NCBI RefSeq assembly: GCF_007992115.1
Contig: NZ_BJZQ01000002.1
Location: forward strand, 1-64,000
Source of the DNA: Aeromicrobium flavum
GTDB taxonomy: Bacteria > Actinomycetota > Actinomycetes > Propionibacteriales > Nocardioidaceae
DNA length: 64,000 nucleotides
Reading direction: 5' to 3'
Shown: positions 1-8,577 of the stretch, piece by piece
Layout: each line of letters opens with the position of its first letter
Numbering within the stretch: the stretch's first letter is position 1
Made by a program: the position numbers and the translations under genes
The notes under the pieces: model-generated
Databases searched by the model: none
Told to the model about the DNA's origin: nothing
What the model saw: the letters and a program-made list of their open reading frames with translations, nothing else

Positions 1-23
1 CCCGCCACTCGGCGAGTGGCGGG
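1..23 (-). terminator. Hairpin downstream of tsaD, probable terminator
   Basis: Two 11-base arms, CCCGCCACTCG and its exact complement, meet with almost no loop. The hairpin lies about 37 bases past the tsaD stop on the minus strand. There is no T-run, as is common for high-GC actinobacterial terminators. A shorter hairpin starting with the same CCCGCCAC arm lies at 16947-16975. Confidence 0.55.
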
Positions 24-59
24 CAGGTTTGCGCCACTCGCGGTGGGGTGGAGTGCGGG

Positions 60-1106
60 TCAGGCGGCGACGATGCTGGTGACGGGGAGGCTCGAGTCGA
101 CCGGCAGGTCGAGCGACGAGGGCGCGATCCCCCGACGCACGACCTCGGCACCGAGGGCCGCCACCATGGCGCCGTTGTCGGTGCACAGCGAGGGCGGCGG
201 GATGCGGACCTCGACGCCGGCCTTCTCGGCACGCTCCAGCACGAAGTGACGCAGCCGGCCGTTCGCCGCCACGCCGCCGCCGAGGATCAGGCGGGGCACG
301 TCGTGCTCGACGCAGGCCTTGATCGCCTTGCGGCTCAGCACGTCGCACACCGCGTCCTGGAAGGAGGCGGCAACATCGGCGACCGCGATCGCGCGGCCCA
401 TCCCCTGCTCGCGCTGGACGTGCCGCGCCACCGCGCTCTTGAGGCCCGAGAACGAGAAGTCCCAGCGGTAGCGGTCGAGGTCGCGACCGGTGGTGAGCCC
501 ACGCGGGAACGCGATCGCGGTCGGGTCGCCGTCGCGCGCCGCGCGGTCGATCTCGGGCCCACCGGGGTACGGCAGGCCGAGGAGCCGGGCCACCTTGTCG
601 AAGGCCTCGCCGGCGGCGTCGTCGATCGTCCCCCCGAGCAGCGTGATGTCGGTGGCGATGTCGTTGACCAGCAGCAGCTCGGTGTGGCCGCCGCTGACCA
701 GCAGCGCGACCGCCGGCTCGGTGTACCGGCCGCGCTCCAACTGGTCGACCGCGACGTGCGCGGCCAGGTGGTTGACGCCGTAGAGCGGCTTGTCGTGCGC
801 GACGGCGAGCGCCTTGGCGGCGGCGACGCCGACCAGCAGGGCACCGGACAGGCCCGGACCGCTGGTGACGGCGATCGCGTCGACCTCGCGGACGTCGAAG
901 CCGGCCTGTTCGTACGCCTGCTCGAGCGTCGGCACCATGGCCTCGAGGTGGGCCCGGCTGGCGACCTCGGGCACGACGCCGCCGAAGCGGACGTGCTCCT
1001 CGACGCTGGACGCGACCGCATGGGCCAGCAGCGTGGTGCCGCGGACGATGCCGACACCGGTCTCGTCGCACGAGGACTCGATGCCCAGGACCAGCGGTTC
1101 GCTCAC
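60..1106 (-). CDS. tsaD: tRNA N6-adenosine threonylcarbamoyltransferase TsaD
   Basis: TsaD transfers the threonylcarbamoyl group to A37 of tRNAs that read ANN codons, acting with TsaB and TsaE in the cytoplasm. The 348-residue product has the usual family length. It opens with the ASKHA-type GIESSCDET motif and carries the metal-binding HLAAH pair (His113, His117). A late TDNGAMVA segment supplies the conserved Asp. The start is GTG at 1106. tsaB and tsaE lie 2-4 kb upstream on the same strand, so all three t6A partners are in one gene run. A hairpin at 1119-1153 separates tsaD from the acyltransferase gene before it, so tsaD may have its own promoter. Confidence 0.97.
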   Translation of the reverse strand: MSEPLVLGIESSCDETGVGIVRGTTLLAHAVASSVEEHVRFGGVVPEVASRAHLEAMVPTLEQAYEQAGFDVREVDAIAVTSGPGLSGALLVGVAAAKALAVAHDKPLYGVNHLAAHVAVDQLERGRYTEPAVALLVSGGHTELLLVNDIATDITLLGGTIDDAAGEAFDKVARLLGLPYPGGPEIDRAARDGDPTAIAFPRGLTTGRDLDRYRWDFSFSGLKSAVARHVQREQGMGRAIAVADVAASFQDAVCDVLSRKAIKACVEHDVPRLILGGGVAANGRLRHFVLERAEKAGVEVRIPPPSLCTDNGAMVAALGAEVVRRGIAPSSLDLPVDSSLPVTSIVAA

Positions 1107-1118
1107 CGGTCCATTGTG

Positions 1119-1153
1119 CCGTGGGCCCGGTCAGCGGACGTCGCGGCCCACGG
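1119..1153 (-). terminator. Hairpin between plsC-like gene and tsaD
   Basis: The 9-base arms CCGTGGGCC and GGCCCACGG flank a 17-base loop in the 61-base gap after the acyltransferase stop at 1168. It could terminate or attenuate transcription before tsaD. There is no T-tract, so this is tentative. Confidence 0.4.
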
Positions 1154-1167
1154 GACAGGGCCGGACG

Positions 1168-1923
1168 TCAGCCCCGCTGCGCGCGCTTGGCGTCGCGGAC
1201 GGCCTTCTCCTCGAGGTCGAGGCGGCGGGCCTCGTCGGGGGTGGGTGCGGTGCCGCCGTAGCGGGCGGGCGCCCACCACTGGCCCTCGGGCGGGACCGGG
1301 TACTCGCGGATGGCCTTGTCGAGCAGGCCGGTGAGCGCCTCGTGCAGCAGCGCGGTCTCGGCCACCGGGTCCTCGCCCGTGACCGGGATCGGCTCGCCGA
1401 CGTGCAGCCCGATCGTCTTGCCGCGGCCGTAGAGGTCGGCCTCGTGGTCCTTGGTCTTCAGCAGCTGCGTGCCCCAGACGACCATCGGGATGAGCGGCAC
1501 GCCCGCCTCGGCGGCCGCGCGGACGGCGCCGGTCTTGATCTCCTTGACCTCCATCGAGCGGCTGATCGTGGCTTCGGGGAAGATTCCGACGATCTCGCCC
1601 CGGCGCGCATAGTCGGCCGCGGCGTGCAGCGAGCCCTCGCCCTGGGCGCGATCGACCGGGATGTGGTGCATCGACCGCATGAGGGGGCCGGACACCTTGT
1701 GGTCGAACGCCTCCTTCTTCGCCATGAAGCGCACGAGGCGCCCGGCGGGCTGGGCCGCCAGGCCGTTGAAGATGAAGTCGACGTAGCTGACGTGGTTGGA
1801 CGCGAGGATGGCGCCACCCTCACGCGGGATGTGCTCGGTACCGGAGGTCTGGAAGGAGATGCCCAGCACCCGGAACAGCGTCTTCGCCGTGCCGATGACC
1901 GCCGGGTACGTCAGGTCGCGCAT
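1168..1923 (-). CDS. 1-acyl-sn-glycerol-3-phosphate acyltransferase family protein (PlsC-like)
   Basis: Members of this family move an acyl chain from acyl-CoA or acyl-ACP to lysophosphatidic acid in phospholipid synthesis, at the inner face of the membrane. The 251-residue product has the catalytic NHVSYVD motif (His44-x4-Asp49). A later FPEATISRS block corresponds to the glycerol-phosphate-binding FPEGTRS motif, with Ala in place of Gly. The N-terminal stretch is mildly hydrophobic. The last 30 residues are charged and probably cytosolic. It lies between tsaD and the DUF5709 gene. The family is clear, but the exact acceptor lipid is not. Confidence 0.85.
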   Translation of the reverse strand: MRDLTYPAVIGTAKTLFRVLGISFQTSGTEHIPREGGAILASNHVSYVDFIFNGLAAQPAGRLVRFMAKKEAFDHKVSGPLMRSMHHIPVDRAQGEGSLHAAADYARRGEIVGIFPEATISRSMEVKEIKTGAVRAAAEAGVPLIPMVVWGTQLLKTKDHEADLYGRGKTIGLHVGEPIPVTGEDPVAETALLHEALTGLLDKAIREYPVPPEGQWWAPARYGGTAPTPDEARRLDLEEKAVRDAKRAQRG

Positions 1924-1966
1924 GGCTGCACCCTAGTGCACGCGCGTTCACCGACGTGGGGTCTCG

Positions 1967-2380
1967 TCACTCCTCCTCGACGACGTGGACGGCAGCCTCC
2001 TCGGCGCTGGCGGCGGCACCGTCGATGCCCACGTCGTCGCCCACCAACTGGGACACGTGGTCCTCGCCGACGCCGCCGTCGGGGTCGACCAGCCGGCCGG
2101 ACCGGCGCACGCCGACCTCGCCGTCGTCGAGGTCCTCCTCGCTCCACTCGGACTCGGGGTCGACGTCGGGCTCCTCCTGCTGGAGGCGCTGCTCGAACGA
2201 CTCTCCCTGGACCTGCTCCTCGGCGGTCGTGCCGAAGCCCTCGCCGGCGGACCAGCGCTCGGGAGCGGTGAGGCCCTCGTCCAGCGGATCGTGGGTCTCA
2301 CGACCGAGCAGGGTGTCCTGATCCTGTTCCTGGCTCAGGTACTGGGAAGGGGCCGGGGGCTGGTTGCGCGGATCGCTCAT
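1967..2380 (-). CDS. DUF5709-type acidic protein, function unknown
   Basis: This 137-residue protein is very acidic and Gln/Pro-rich. It starts MSDPRNQPPAPSQYLSQEQD and continues with a TLLGRETHDPLDEG segment typical of DUF5709 proteins, a small family confined to actinobacteria with no known role. There is no signal peptide or membrane segment. The second half has Val/Asp/Gly runs with scattered Glu pairs and is probably partly disordered. It sits alone between two membrane-lipid-related genes. Family assignment is from recognition of the N-terminal pattern. I can infer no function. Confidence 0.75.
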   Translation of the reverse strand: MSDPRNQPPAPSQYLSQEQDQDTLLGRETHDPLDEGLTAPERWSAGEGFGTTAEEQVQGESFEQRLQQEEPDVDPESEWSEEDLDDGEVGVRRSGRLVDPDGGVGEDHVSQLVGDDVGIDGAAASAEEAAVHVVEEE

Positions 2381-2426
2381 GCCTCCACCTTGCCACGCGC
2401 CGGGGGCACTCGCAGGGGGCCCGAAG

Positions 2427-2909
2427 TCAGTCCTGCTCGGGGTCCGGAGCGGGTCCCGGCTCGCGGATCGAGCGTCCCAGCAGCACCGCCACCACCACCA
2501 CGACGGCGAGCAGGAAGAACCACGCGGCCCGCTCCGAGCCGCCGGAGAAGACCGCGAGGAAGGCGCTCATCCCGATCGTCGACCAGACCGTCGCCCAGAT
2601 GACGGCGCCGGGCAGCAGGCCGGTCAGGTAGCGCGGGAACGTCATCCGTGCCAGACCAGCCGCGAGGTTCACCGCGGTCTGCGCGCCGACCGTGAAGAAG
2701 CTCACGGTGACGGCCGGCGGACCCCAGCGGGCGACCTGCGCCATCGCCGCGCGGACGCGGGCGCCGGGCTCGCGATCGCGCACCAGGCCGGCGGCGAGGG
2801 CGCGGCCGATCCCGTAGGTTCCACCGGCACGCAGCAGCACGACGACGAAGAACGTGAGCCACGCCCAGGCCCAGGGCCACGAGCGGACCGAGTCCAGCAC
2901 GTCGCTCAT
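2427..2909 (-). CDS. Small DedA/VTT-like integral membrane protein
   Basis: The 160-residue product has four or so hydrophobic segments, near residues 13-35, 70-90, 100-125 and 130-145. A GIGRALAAGLVRD loop follows the first helix. Small polytopic proteins of this type resemble the DedA/VTT group, whose members act in lipid flipping or envelope homeostasis. The match is by helix pattern, not by a diagnostic motif. Its start overlaps the rimI stop by 4 bases (2906-2909), so it is translationally coupled to rimI. The tail is Pro/Asp/Glu-rich and cytosolic by charge. Confidence 0.6.
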   Translation of the reverse strand: MSDVLDSVRSWPWAWAWLTFFVVVLLRAGGTYGIGRALAAGLVRDREPGARVRAAMAQVARWGPPAVTVSFFTVGAQTAVNLAAGLARMTFPRYLTGLLPGAVIWATVWSTIGMSAFLAVFSGGSERAAWFFLLAVVVVVAVLLGRSIREPGPAPDPEQD

Positions 2910-3337
2910 CCGAGTGGGCGCTCCATGAGCACCGCGTCGGCACCCGAGCGGTAGTAGGAGCGCCGGCGGCCGGCCTCGCGGTACCCGGCGCGACGGTAGA
3001 GCGCGAGCGCGGCCGCGTTGTCGTCGGCGACCTCCAGCAGGAGCCGGTCGGCGCCCTTGCCGCGCGCCGCGTCCTCGGCCGCCTGCAACAGGCGCGAGCC
3101 CACCCCCTCGCGGCGCGACCCCAGCCCCACGGCGATCCGCATCAGCTCGGAGTCGGGGGCGAACAGCCGCACCGAGGCGTAGCCGCGCACACCGAACTCG
3201 TCGACGAGCACCAGCACGATCCGGTCGCCGACGAGCTCGTCCCGCACCTGCGCCGCGCTCCAGGCGTCCAGTCCGAAGCTGGCGTTCTCGATCGACTCCA
3301 GGGTGTCGAGGTCGCGCAGGCCCGCCGCGCGGATCAT
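2906..3337 (-). CDS. rimI: Ribosomal-protein-alanine N-acetyltransferase RimI
   Basis: RimI acetylates the N-terminal alanine of ribosomal protein S18 and, in some bacteria, other N termini. The 143-residue product is a single GNAT domain. It has the acetyl-CoA loop SRREGVGSRLL and the C-terminal ALALYRRAGY segment typical of RimI. The ATG at 3337 overlaps the tsaB stop (ATGA), and the tsaB-rimI order is conserved in many bacteria, which supports both the start and the name. A longer upstream reading exists in this frame, but it only runs through tsaB out of frame. Confidence 0.9.
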   Translation of the reverse strand: MIRAAGLRDLDTLESIENASFGLDAWSAAQVRDELVGDRIVLVLVDEFGVRGYASVRLFAPDSELMRIAVGLGSRREGVGSRLLQAAEDAARGKGADRLLLEVADDNAAALALYRRAGYREAGRRRSYYRSGADAVLMERPLG

Positions 3338-3972
3338 GCCGGCTTCGAGGCGACCTGGGGTGTCGCGTCCGGTCGGCGCAGGTAGAGGGGCTCGAGCGGC
3401 AGCTCGACCGCCCGGCCGCCGGCGACGAGCGCGGCGAGCGCGGCTGCCGACGGGTCGAGCGGCGTCGCCTCCACGCGGGCGAAGCGATCGGCGAAGAGGT
3501 GCCCGCCGCGACCGACGACCGGCAGACCGAGCGCCGCGACGGTCTCGGGGAAGTCGACGTCGGGACCGGCCACGCGGACGCCCGCGGCGGTGAAGCGGCC
3601 CCAGTAGACCTCCTTGCGCCGGGCGTCGGTGGCGACGACGAAGTCCTCGTCGAACTGCGCCGAGGCCTCGGCGGCGAGGATGTCGAGCGAGCACACGCCG
3701 TGGGTGGCGAGGCCGAGGGTCTGGCCCAGGGTCAGCGCCGTGACCACGCCGACCCGCAACCCGGTGAAGGGTCCGGGACCCACGCCGACGGCGACGTCGG
3801 TCAGGTCGGCGGGCGTGGCGCCGGCGTGCTGGAGCGCCTCGCGGATCGCCGGTGCCAGGAGCTCGCCATGGGCCATCGACCCCGCCCCCGTGGCCTCGCC
3901 GACGACGGAGGTGCCGTCGTGGACGGCCACGGAGATCGCCGGCGTGGCGGTGTCGAACGCGAGGAGGAGCAC
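3334..3972 (-). CDS. tsaB: tRNA threonylcarbamoyladenosine biosynthesis protein TsaB
   Basis: TsaB is the non-catalytic ASKHA-fold partner that scaffolds TsaD and TsaE in t6A synthesis. The 212 residues start MLLLAFDTATPAISVAVHDG, the classic YeaZ opening, and contain GVGPGPFTGLRVG. It lacks the HLAAH metal site of TsaD, as expected. It lies 116 bases downstream of the GNAT-TsaE fusion. That gap holds a large palindrome (4000-4060). The gene overlaps rimI by 4 bases, so tsaB-rimI form a coupled pair. Confidence 0.95.
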   Translation of the reverse strand: MLLLAFDTATPAISVAVHDGTSVVGEATGAGSMAHGELLAPAIREALQHAGATPADLTDVAVGVGPGPFTGLRVGVVTALTLGQTLGLATHGVCSLDILAAEASAQFDEDFVVATDARRKEVYWGRFTAAGVRVAGPDVDFPETVAALGLPVVGRGGHLFADRFARVEATPLDPSAAALAALVAGGRAVELPLEPLYLRRPDATPQVASKPA

Positions 3973-3999
3973 GGCCCCAGCCTAGTTCCGCCCCCTCCG

Positions 4000-4060
4000 C
4001 ACTTTTGGAACCGGATCCACGCTCAACGGGCCGCGCGACGTGAATCCAGTTCCAAAAGTG
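4000..4060. repeat. Intergenic palindromic element, copy 1
   Basis: Two 21-base arms, CACTTTTGGAACCGGATCCAC (4000-4020) and its near complement (4040-4060), flank a 19-base loop. The two arm mismatches would be G-U pairs in RNA. The outer ACTTTTGGAAC/GTTCCAAAAGT core recurs at 16865-16923 with a different inner sequence. Here it lies between tsaE and tsaB inside a minus-strand gene run, where it could act as an RNA stability or attenuation element. Confidence 0.75.
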
Positions 4061-4088
4061 GAGTGGGGCGCGTGGATGTGGCTGTCGG

Positions 4089-5051
4089 TCAGGCCAGCAG
4101 GGTGCTGCGCAGCGGGACCTCGAGCCACCGGGGGCCGTAGGGCCGGATGGTGACGACGCGCATGTCCTCGGACAGGACGCCCGAGGCCGTGCCGACCGGG
4201 TCGACCGGGCCGGCGGCGCGCGTCTCGATCGCGATCGAGAGCCAGCTGTCCGAGAGCTGCTCCGCCATGCCGGCGCCCCACTCAACGACGGTGACCGACT
4301 CGTCGGTGGTGGCGTCCAAGTCGATGTCGTCGATCTCGGCGGCGCTGCCGAGCCGGTACGCGTCGACGTGGACGAGCGACGGGCCGCCGACCAGGCTCGG
4401 GTGGGTGCGCGCGATGACGAACGTCGGCGACGTCACGGGCCCGCGGATCCCGAGGGCCTCCCCCAGCCCCTGGGTGAACGTGGTCTTGCCGGCCCCGAGG
4501 TCGCCGGTGAGCACGAGCAGGTCGCCGGCCCGGACGAGACCCGCGACGCGCGCGGCGAGGTCGCGCATCGCATCGGCGTCGGGCACTTCCCGGGCGAGCC
4601 ACAGCGTCTTGCCCATCTCGATCGTGGTGCCTTCGCGACGAACGGGCCGGTACTTGCGGTGACTCCAGAAGCGCACGTTCTCGGGCAGCTCCTCGCGGAC
4701 GTGGAGCCAGATGCCGTCCATGCCGGCCTCCTCCGCGACGTCCTCGGCGACGCCGACCATGGCCGAGGCGACGCCGCGGTCACGGCCGAGCGGGTCGACG
4801 CTGACGCGACGCAGGCCCATCAGCCCAGGACGCGAGCGGTCGAACAAGATGGCGCCGAGCGGCAGCCCGCGACGCATCGCGATCAGTCCCCCGTGATCCT
4901 CGAGCGCGGCGGCGACGGACTCGACGGTCTCGTCGCCGGCCGTGGCGGGCGGGTCGAGCGCCGGGCGCGCGGCGAAGGCACGATGGATGACGTCGACGAC
5001 CTCCTGGGCCCGGTCGGGACCGGCCAGGTCGACGTCGAGCTCACGGCTCAT
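4089..5051 (-). CDS. tsaE: GNAT acetyltransferase-TsaE fusion (t6A ATPase subunit)
   Basis: TsaE is the P-loop ATPase that powers the TsaBD complex during t6A synthesis. The 320-residue product is twice the usual length. Residues 1-150 form a GNAT-like domain, with SVDPLGRDRGVASAMVG as the acetyl-CoA loop. Residues 155-320 are TsaE, with Walker A GDLGAGKTT at 183-191 and a SPTFVIARTH block. The two parts share one frame with no stop or restart. Fusions of this kind are found in some Nocardioidaceae genomes. The ATG at 5051 overlaps the hydrolase stop (ATGA). The acetyl acceptor of the GNAT half is unknown. Confidence 0.9.
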   Translation of the reverse strand: MSRELDVDLAGPDRAQEVVDVIHRAFAARPALDPPATAGDETVESVAAALEDHGGLIAMRRGLPLGAILFDRSRPGLMGLRRVSVDPLGRDRGVASAMVGVAEDVAEEAGMDGIWLHVREELPENVRFWSHRKYRPVRREGTTIEMGKTLWLAREVPDADAMRDLAARVAGLVRAGDLLVLTGDLGAGKTTFTQGLGEALGIRGPVTSPTFVIARTHPSLVGGPSLVHVDAYRLGSAAEIDDIDLDATTDESVTVVEWGAGMAEQLSDSWLSIAIETRAAGPVDPVGTASGVLSEDMRVVTIRPYGPRWLEVPLRSTLLA

Positions 5052-6031
5052 GCGATGTCCTTGAGGACGCGCTCGATCGCCTCCGTCACCTGCTCGTGCT
5101 CCTCGAGCATGACCATGTGGCCCGCGTCGTTGACGGGCACGAGCTCGGCGCCGGTGATGTGACGGGCCAGCCAGCGGCTGTGGCCGAACGGGGTCATGAC
5201 GTCCTTCGTGCCGCACACGACCGCGGTGCGGCACCGGGAGATGGCATCGAGCCCGGCGCCGAGGTCGAGCTCGACGAAGTTGTCGTAGAAGTTCAGGACG
5301 ACGGTGGTGGGAGCACGCAGGATCATCTCGTCGGCCATGTCGACCCGCGAGGACTGCGCGTGCGGGCCGAAGGCCCAGCGGCGGATGACCGAGTAGCTGT
5401 TGAACTCGCGGCCCCAGTCGAGCAGGGGCGTCGCCGCCTTGACCAGCGGCACGATGAACCGCAGCGCCGGGCTGCGGCGCATGAGCTTGCCGGCACTCGT
5501 GCTGACCAGGACGACGCCCGCGATCCGGTCGTCGAACAGCTCGGGCGCCAGCTGGGCCAGCTGCATCGCGGCCATGCCGCCCATCGAGTGCCCCACGAGC
5601 ACGACCGGCCCGTCGGGCGCGTGGGCGTCGATCACGCGGCGGACGTCGTCGGCCATGTCGTGCAGGGAGGAGTTGCGCGGACCGCTGCGCCCCGAGCGCC
5701 CGTGCGACCGGTGCTCCATGAAGACCAGCCGGGCGTGGTCGCGCAGCGCGAGCCGCTGGAAGTGCCAGGTGTCGAGGTCGCACATCCAGCCGTGCAGGAA
5801 GACGATCGTGGGGCCGGGACCCTCGTCGACCTCGACGTGAATCGGCACGTCGTCGGCGGCCGACACGTAGTACGAGTCGCCGCGGACCGACCCGAAGGGC
5901 ACGTCCTCACCGCGCGAGAGGCGGCGCTGCTCGGCCTTGCGGTTCCGGAGGATCGTCGCGGCCGTGCCGGCGACACCGGCCGCCGCGAAGGCACCGGCGG
6001 TGGCCGCCACTCGTCCTGCCAACGACGTCAT
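5048..6031 (-). CDS. Alpha/beta hydrolase with N-terminal membrane anchor
   Basis: The product has 327 residues. Residues 8-27 are Ala/Gly-rich and hydrophobic and look like a signal or membrane anchor. The hydrolase fold follows, with FLHGWMCD as the oxyanion-hole region, VGHSMGG with nucleophile Ser149, and NDAGHMVMLEEHEQV carrying the catalytic His near the end. Substrate cannot be told; peroxidase/esterase-like annotations are common for relatives. It is coupled at both ends by ATGA overlaps, to alr upstream and to the GNAT-TsaE gene downstream. This alr-hydrolase-tsaE-tsaB order is conserved in many actinobacteria. Confidence 0.88.
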   Translation of the reverse strand: MTSLAGRVAATAGAFAAAGVAGTAATILRNRKAEQRRLSRGEDVPFGSVRGDSYYVSAADDVPIHVEVDEGPGPTIVFLHGWMCDLDTWHFQRLALRDHARLVFMEHRSHGRSGRSGPRNSSLHDMADDVRRVIDAHAPDGPVVLVGHSMGGMAAMQLAQLAPELFDDRIAGVVLVSTSAGKLMRRSPALRFIVPLVKAATPLLDWGREFNSYSVIRRWAFGPHAQSSRVDMADEMILRAPTTVVLNFYDNFVELDLGAGLDAISRCRTAVVCGTKDVMTPFGHSRWLARHITGAELVPVNDAGHMVMLEEHEQVTEAIERVLKDIA

Positions 6032-7134
6032 CGCTCTCCTCGGTAGGTGCGGGACCAGCGCCCTGCCAGACGCGTCACGATCTCGTAGGCGATCGTCCCG
6101 GCGGCATCGGCCCAGTCCTGGGCCGTCGGCTCGCCGTCGTCGCCGGGGCCGAACAGCGTGACCCGGTCGCCGATGCGGGCCGTCCGGTCGCCCAAGTCGA
6201 CGACCAGCTGGTCCATGCAGATCGTCCCACGGACCGGGGCCCGGCTCCCCGCGAACCCCACCTCGGCCCGGTTCGAGGCCGTGCGGTGGATCCCCTCGCC
6301 GTACCCGACGGGAACGAGCCCCAGGGTCGTCTCGCGGTCGGCCGACCAGCGCCAGCCGTAGGAGACCGACGCGCCCGCCGGAACCCGCTTGACGTTCGCC
6401 AGCACGGTGCGCGCGGTCAGCACGGGGCGCACCTCGGGGACGGGCACGGCGGGGTCGGGATCGATGCCGTACGAGGCGATGCCGATCCGGACGAGGTCGA
6501 AGTGCGAGGACGGCCGGGTCACGGCAGCGGCGGAGTTGGCCAGGTGCCGCACGCCGGGATCGACCCCGGCCGACGCCAGCTGGTCGACCGCCGCACGGAA
6601 CACGGACTCCTGGTGGTCGTTGGCCGGATGGTCCGGCTCGTCGGCGCTCGCGAAGTGCGACCAGACGCCGGTGACCTCGATGGTGCCGGCCTCCTGGAGC
6701 CGCGCGGCCGCGGCGACGAGCGCGTCCCACTGCGGTCCGAAGGCTCCGTTGCGCGACAGGCCGGTGTCGACCTTCAGCTGCACCCGGGGTCGCTCGCCGG
6801 CCGCGGCGATGGCGTGCAGCTGGTCGACGCCCGAGGCGGTGACGTCGACGTCGGCATCGACCAGCTCGGCGAAGGGCGCGCCGGGGATCGCGAGCCAGCA
6901 CAGCAGCGGCCCCCGGTCGCCCGAGGCGCGCAGGTCGAGCGCCTCCTGCGGCGTGGCGACACCCAACCAGTCGACGCCAGCGCCGCGCGCCGCGCGTGCG
7001 ATCGGCACCGTGCCGTGCCCGTAGGCGTTCGCCTTCACCACGGCCATCTGCAGGGCGTCGGGCGCGTACGCCCGCAGCGCGGCGAGGTTGGCTCGGTACT
7101 GGTCAAGGTCGACGACGAGCTCGGCGTTGCTCAT
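6028..7134 (-). CDS. alr: Alanine racemase
   Basis: This PLP enzyme interconverts L- and D-alanine for peptidoglycan. The 368-residue product has the standard length. PLP is held by Lys34 in VVKANAYGHG. The second catalytic residue is the Tyr of ASVSYGWRW near residue 260, and RGTICMDQ is the usual active-site segment. The ATG at 7134 overlaps the nnr stop, and its own stop overlaps the hydrolase start. In this run it follows the NAD(P)HX repair gene, an arrangement widespread in actinobacteria. Confidence 0.96.
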   Translation of the reverse strand: MSNAELVVDLDQYRANLAALRAYAPDALQMAVVKANAYGHGTVPIARAARGAGVDWLGVATPQEALDLRASGDRGPLLCWLAIPGAPFAELVDADVDVTASGVDQLHAIAAAGERPRVQLKVDTGLSRNGAFGPQWDALVAAAARLQEAGTIEVTGVWSHFASADEPDHPANDHQESVFRAAVDQLASAGVDPGVRHLANSAAAVTRPSSHFDLVRIGIASYGIDPDPAVPVPEVRPVLTARTVLANVKRVPAGASVSYGWRWSADRETTLGLVPVGYGEGIHRTASNRAEVGFAGSRAPVRGTICMDQLVVDLGDRTARIGDRVTLFGPGDDGEPTAQDWADAAGTIAYEIVTRLAGRWSRTYRGER

Positions 7135-8573
7135 GGGCGGCCCTCCTCTCGACGTCGGTGGATCTCGTCCTCCGCACCCCTCATGAGCCGGGACCCGTCG
7201 CAGAAATCGCGGAGGGTGCCCGGCAGGGCGCGGGCGATGTCGGAGGCGACGAAGGGTCCGCCGACCCGTTCGGCGGCGAGGCCGTGCAGCAGCGCCGCGA
7301 CCGACCCGGCGTCGAACGCGTCGAGCCCGCGGGCGAGCAGCGACCCGGCGAACCCGGCCAGGACGTCTCCGGCGCCCGCGGTGCCGAGCCACGGGGTGCC
7401 CGACGTGTTGACCCGCACGCGGCCGTCGGTCGAGACCACGAGCGTGCGCGGCCCCTTGAGCAGCACGGTGGCGGACCAGCGCTCGGCGGCGCGACGGGCA
7501 TGGGCCAGCGGGTCCGCCTCGACCTCGGCACGCTCGGTACCGAGCATCGCGGCGAGCTCGCCGGCGTGCGGTGTCAGCAGGGCGTCGACCTCGAACCGGT
7601 CGGGCAGGTGGCCCAACGCGGTGGCGTCGACCACCACGGGCACGCCGTCGGCGAGCGCGGCGTCGAGGGGCTCGGCGGAGTCCTCGCCGCCGGGCCCGAC
7701 GACCCACGCCTGCACACGGCCGGCGCCGGCCACGACCTCGGGGGCCCGGTCGACGACGCGGTGCGACAGGTCGGGGGCGCCGACGAAGCGGACCATGCCG
7801 GCCGGGCCGGCCTGGGCCCCGGCGACGCAGAGGTGGGCGGCGCCGGCGTACTCCGGTGAGCCCGCGCGGACGCCGACGACGCCGCGGCTGTACTTGTGGT
7901 CGGCGGCCGACGGGACCATGCGGTCGCGGAACCGGTGGCCGTCGGCGAGCTCGAGCGACTCCACCGCCCGCTGCTCCGCGAGGTCCAGGCCGATGTCGAC
8001 CACGGTGACGCGCCCGGCGAGCGGCGCGGCCGGCCCCAGCAGCAGCCCGGGCTTCATCGTGCCGAAGGTGATCGTGTGGTCGGCCCGGACGGCGGGTCCG
8101 TCGAGCCGGCCGTCGTCGACGCCGATCCCCGACGGCACGTCCACCGCCACGACGCACGGCCGCTCGCGCTCGATCCACGCGGCCCACTCCGCCGCCACTC
8201 CCGTCAGACCGGGGCGGGCGCCGATGCCGAAGAGCGCGTCGACCGCGACGCGGTGCCCTTCGGGACGATCGACGACCTGCGCGCCCGCGCCCGTGGCCGC
8301 CGCGAGGCCGGCGGGGTGGGCCTTCGACGCATCGAGCAGGCACAGGTTGACGCGGCGGCCGCGCTCCAGCAACCGGGCGGCCGCGAACAGCGCGTCACCG
8401 CCGTTGTTGCCCGGCCCGACCAGCACCACCACGGTCTCGTCGGCCGGGACCAGCTCGAGAAGGTGGCCGACCAAAGCCCCGGCCGCGCGCTGCATGAGCC
8501 CGTCCCAGCCCTGCTCGACCGCTGCGACCTCCTCCGCCGCACGGACCTGCGCGACGGTGTGGGCGGTCAGCAT
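7131..8573 (-). CDS. nnr: Bifunctional NAD(P)H-hydrate epimerase/dehydratase
   Basis: This enzyme repairs damaged NADHX and NADPHX. The N-terminal YjeF_N domain epimerises the R and S forms. The C-terminal ribokinase-like domain dehydrates the S form using ADP. In 480 residues the epimerase half shows VGPGNNGGDALFAARLL, and the dehydratase half ends with GTAGAGDVLAGFAGSL, the anion-hole motif. The stop overlaps alr by 4 bases. glmS ends its upstream neighbour only 4 bases before this start, so the gene appears to be in one operon with glmS. Confidence 0.95.
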   Translation of the reverse strand: MLTAHTVAQVRAAEEVAAVEQGWDGLMQRAAGALVGHLLELVPADETVVVLVGPGNNGGDALFAAARLLERGRRVNLCLLDASKAHPAGLAAATGAGAQVVDRPEGHRVAVDALFGIGARPGLTGVAAEWAAWIERERPCVVAVDVPSGIGVDDGRLDGPAVRADHTITFGTMKPGLLLGPAAPLAGRVTVVDIGLDLAEQRAVESLELADGHRFRDRMVPSAADHKYSRGVVGVRAGSPEYAGAAHLCVAGAQAGPAGMVRFVGAPDLSHRVVDRAPEVVAGAGRVQAWVVGPGGEDSAEPLDAALADGVPVVVDATALGHLPDRFEVDALLTPHAGELAAMLGTERAEVEADPLAHARRAAERWSATVLLKGPRTLVVSTDGRVRVNTSGTPWLGTAGAGDVLAGFAGSLLARGLDAFDAGSVAALLHGLAAERVGGPFVASDIARALPGTLRDFCDGSRLMRGAEDEIHRRREEGRP

Positions 8574-8577
8574 CGCG

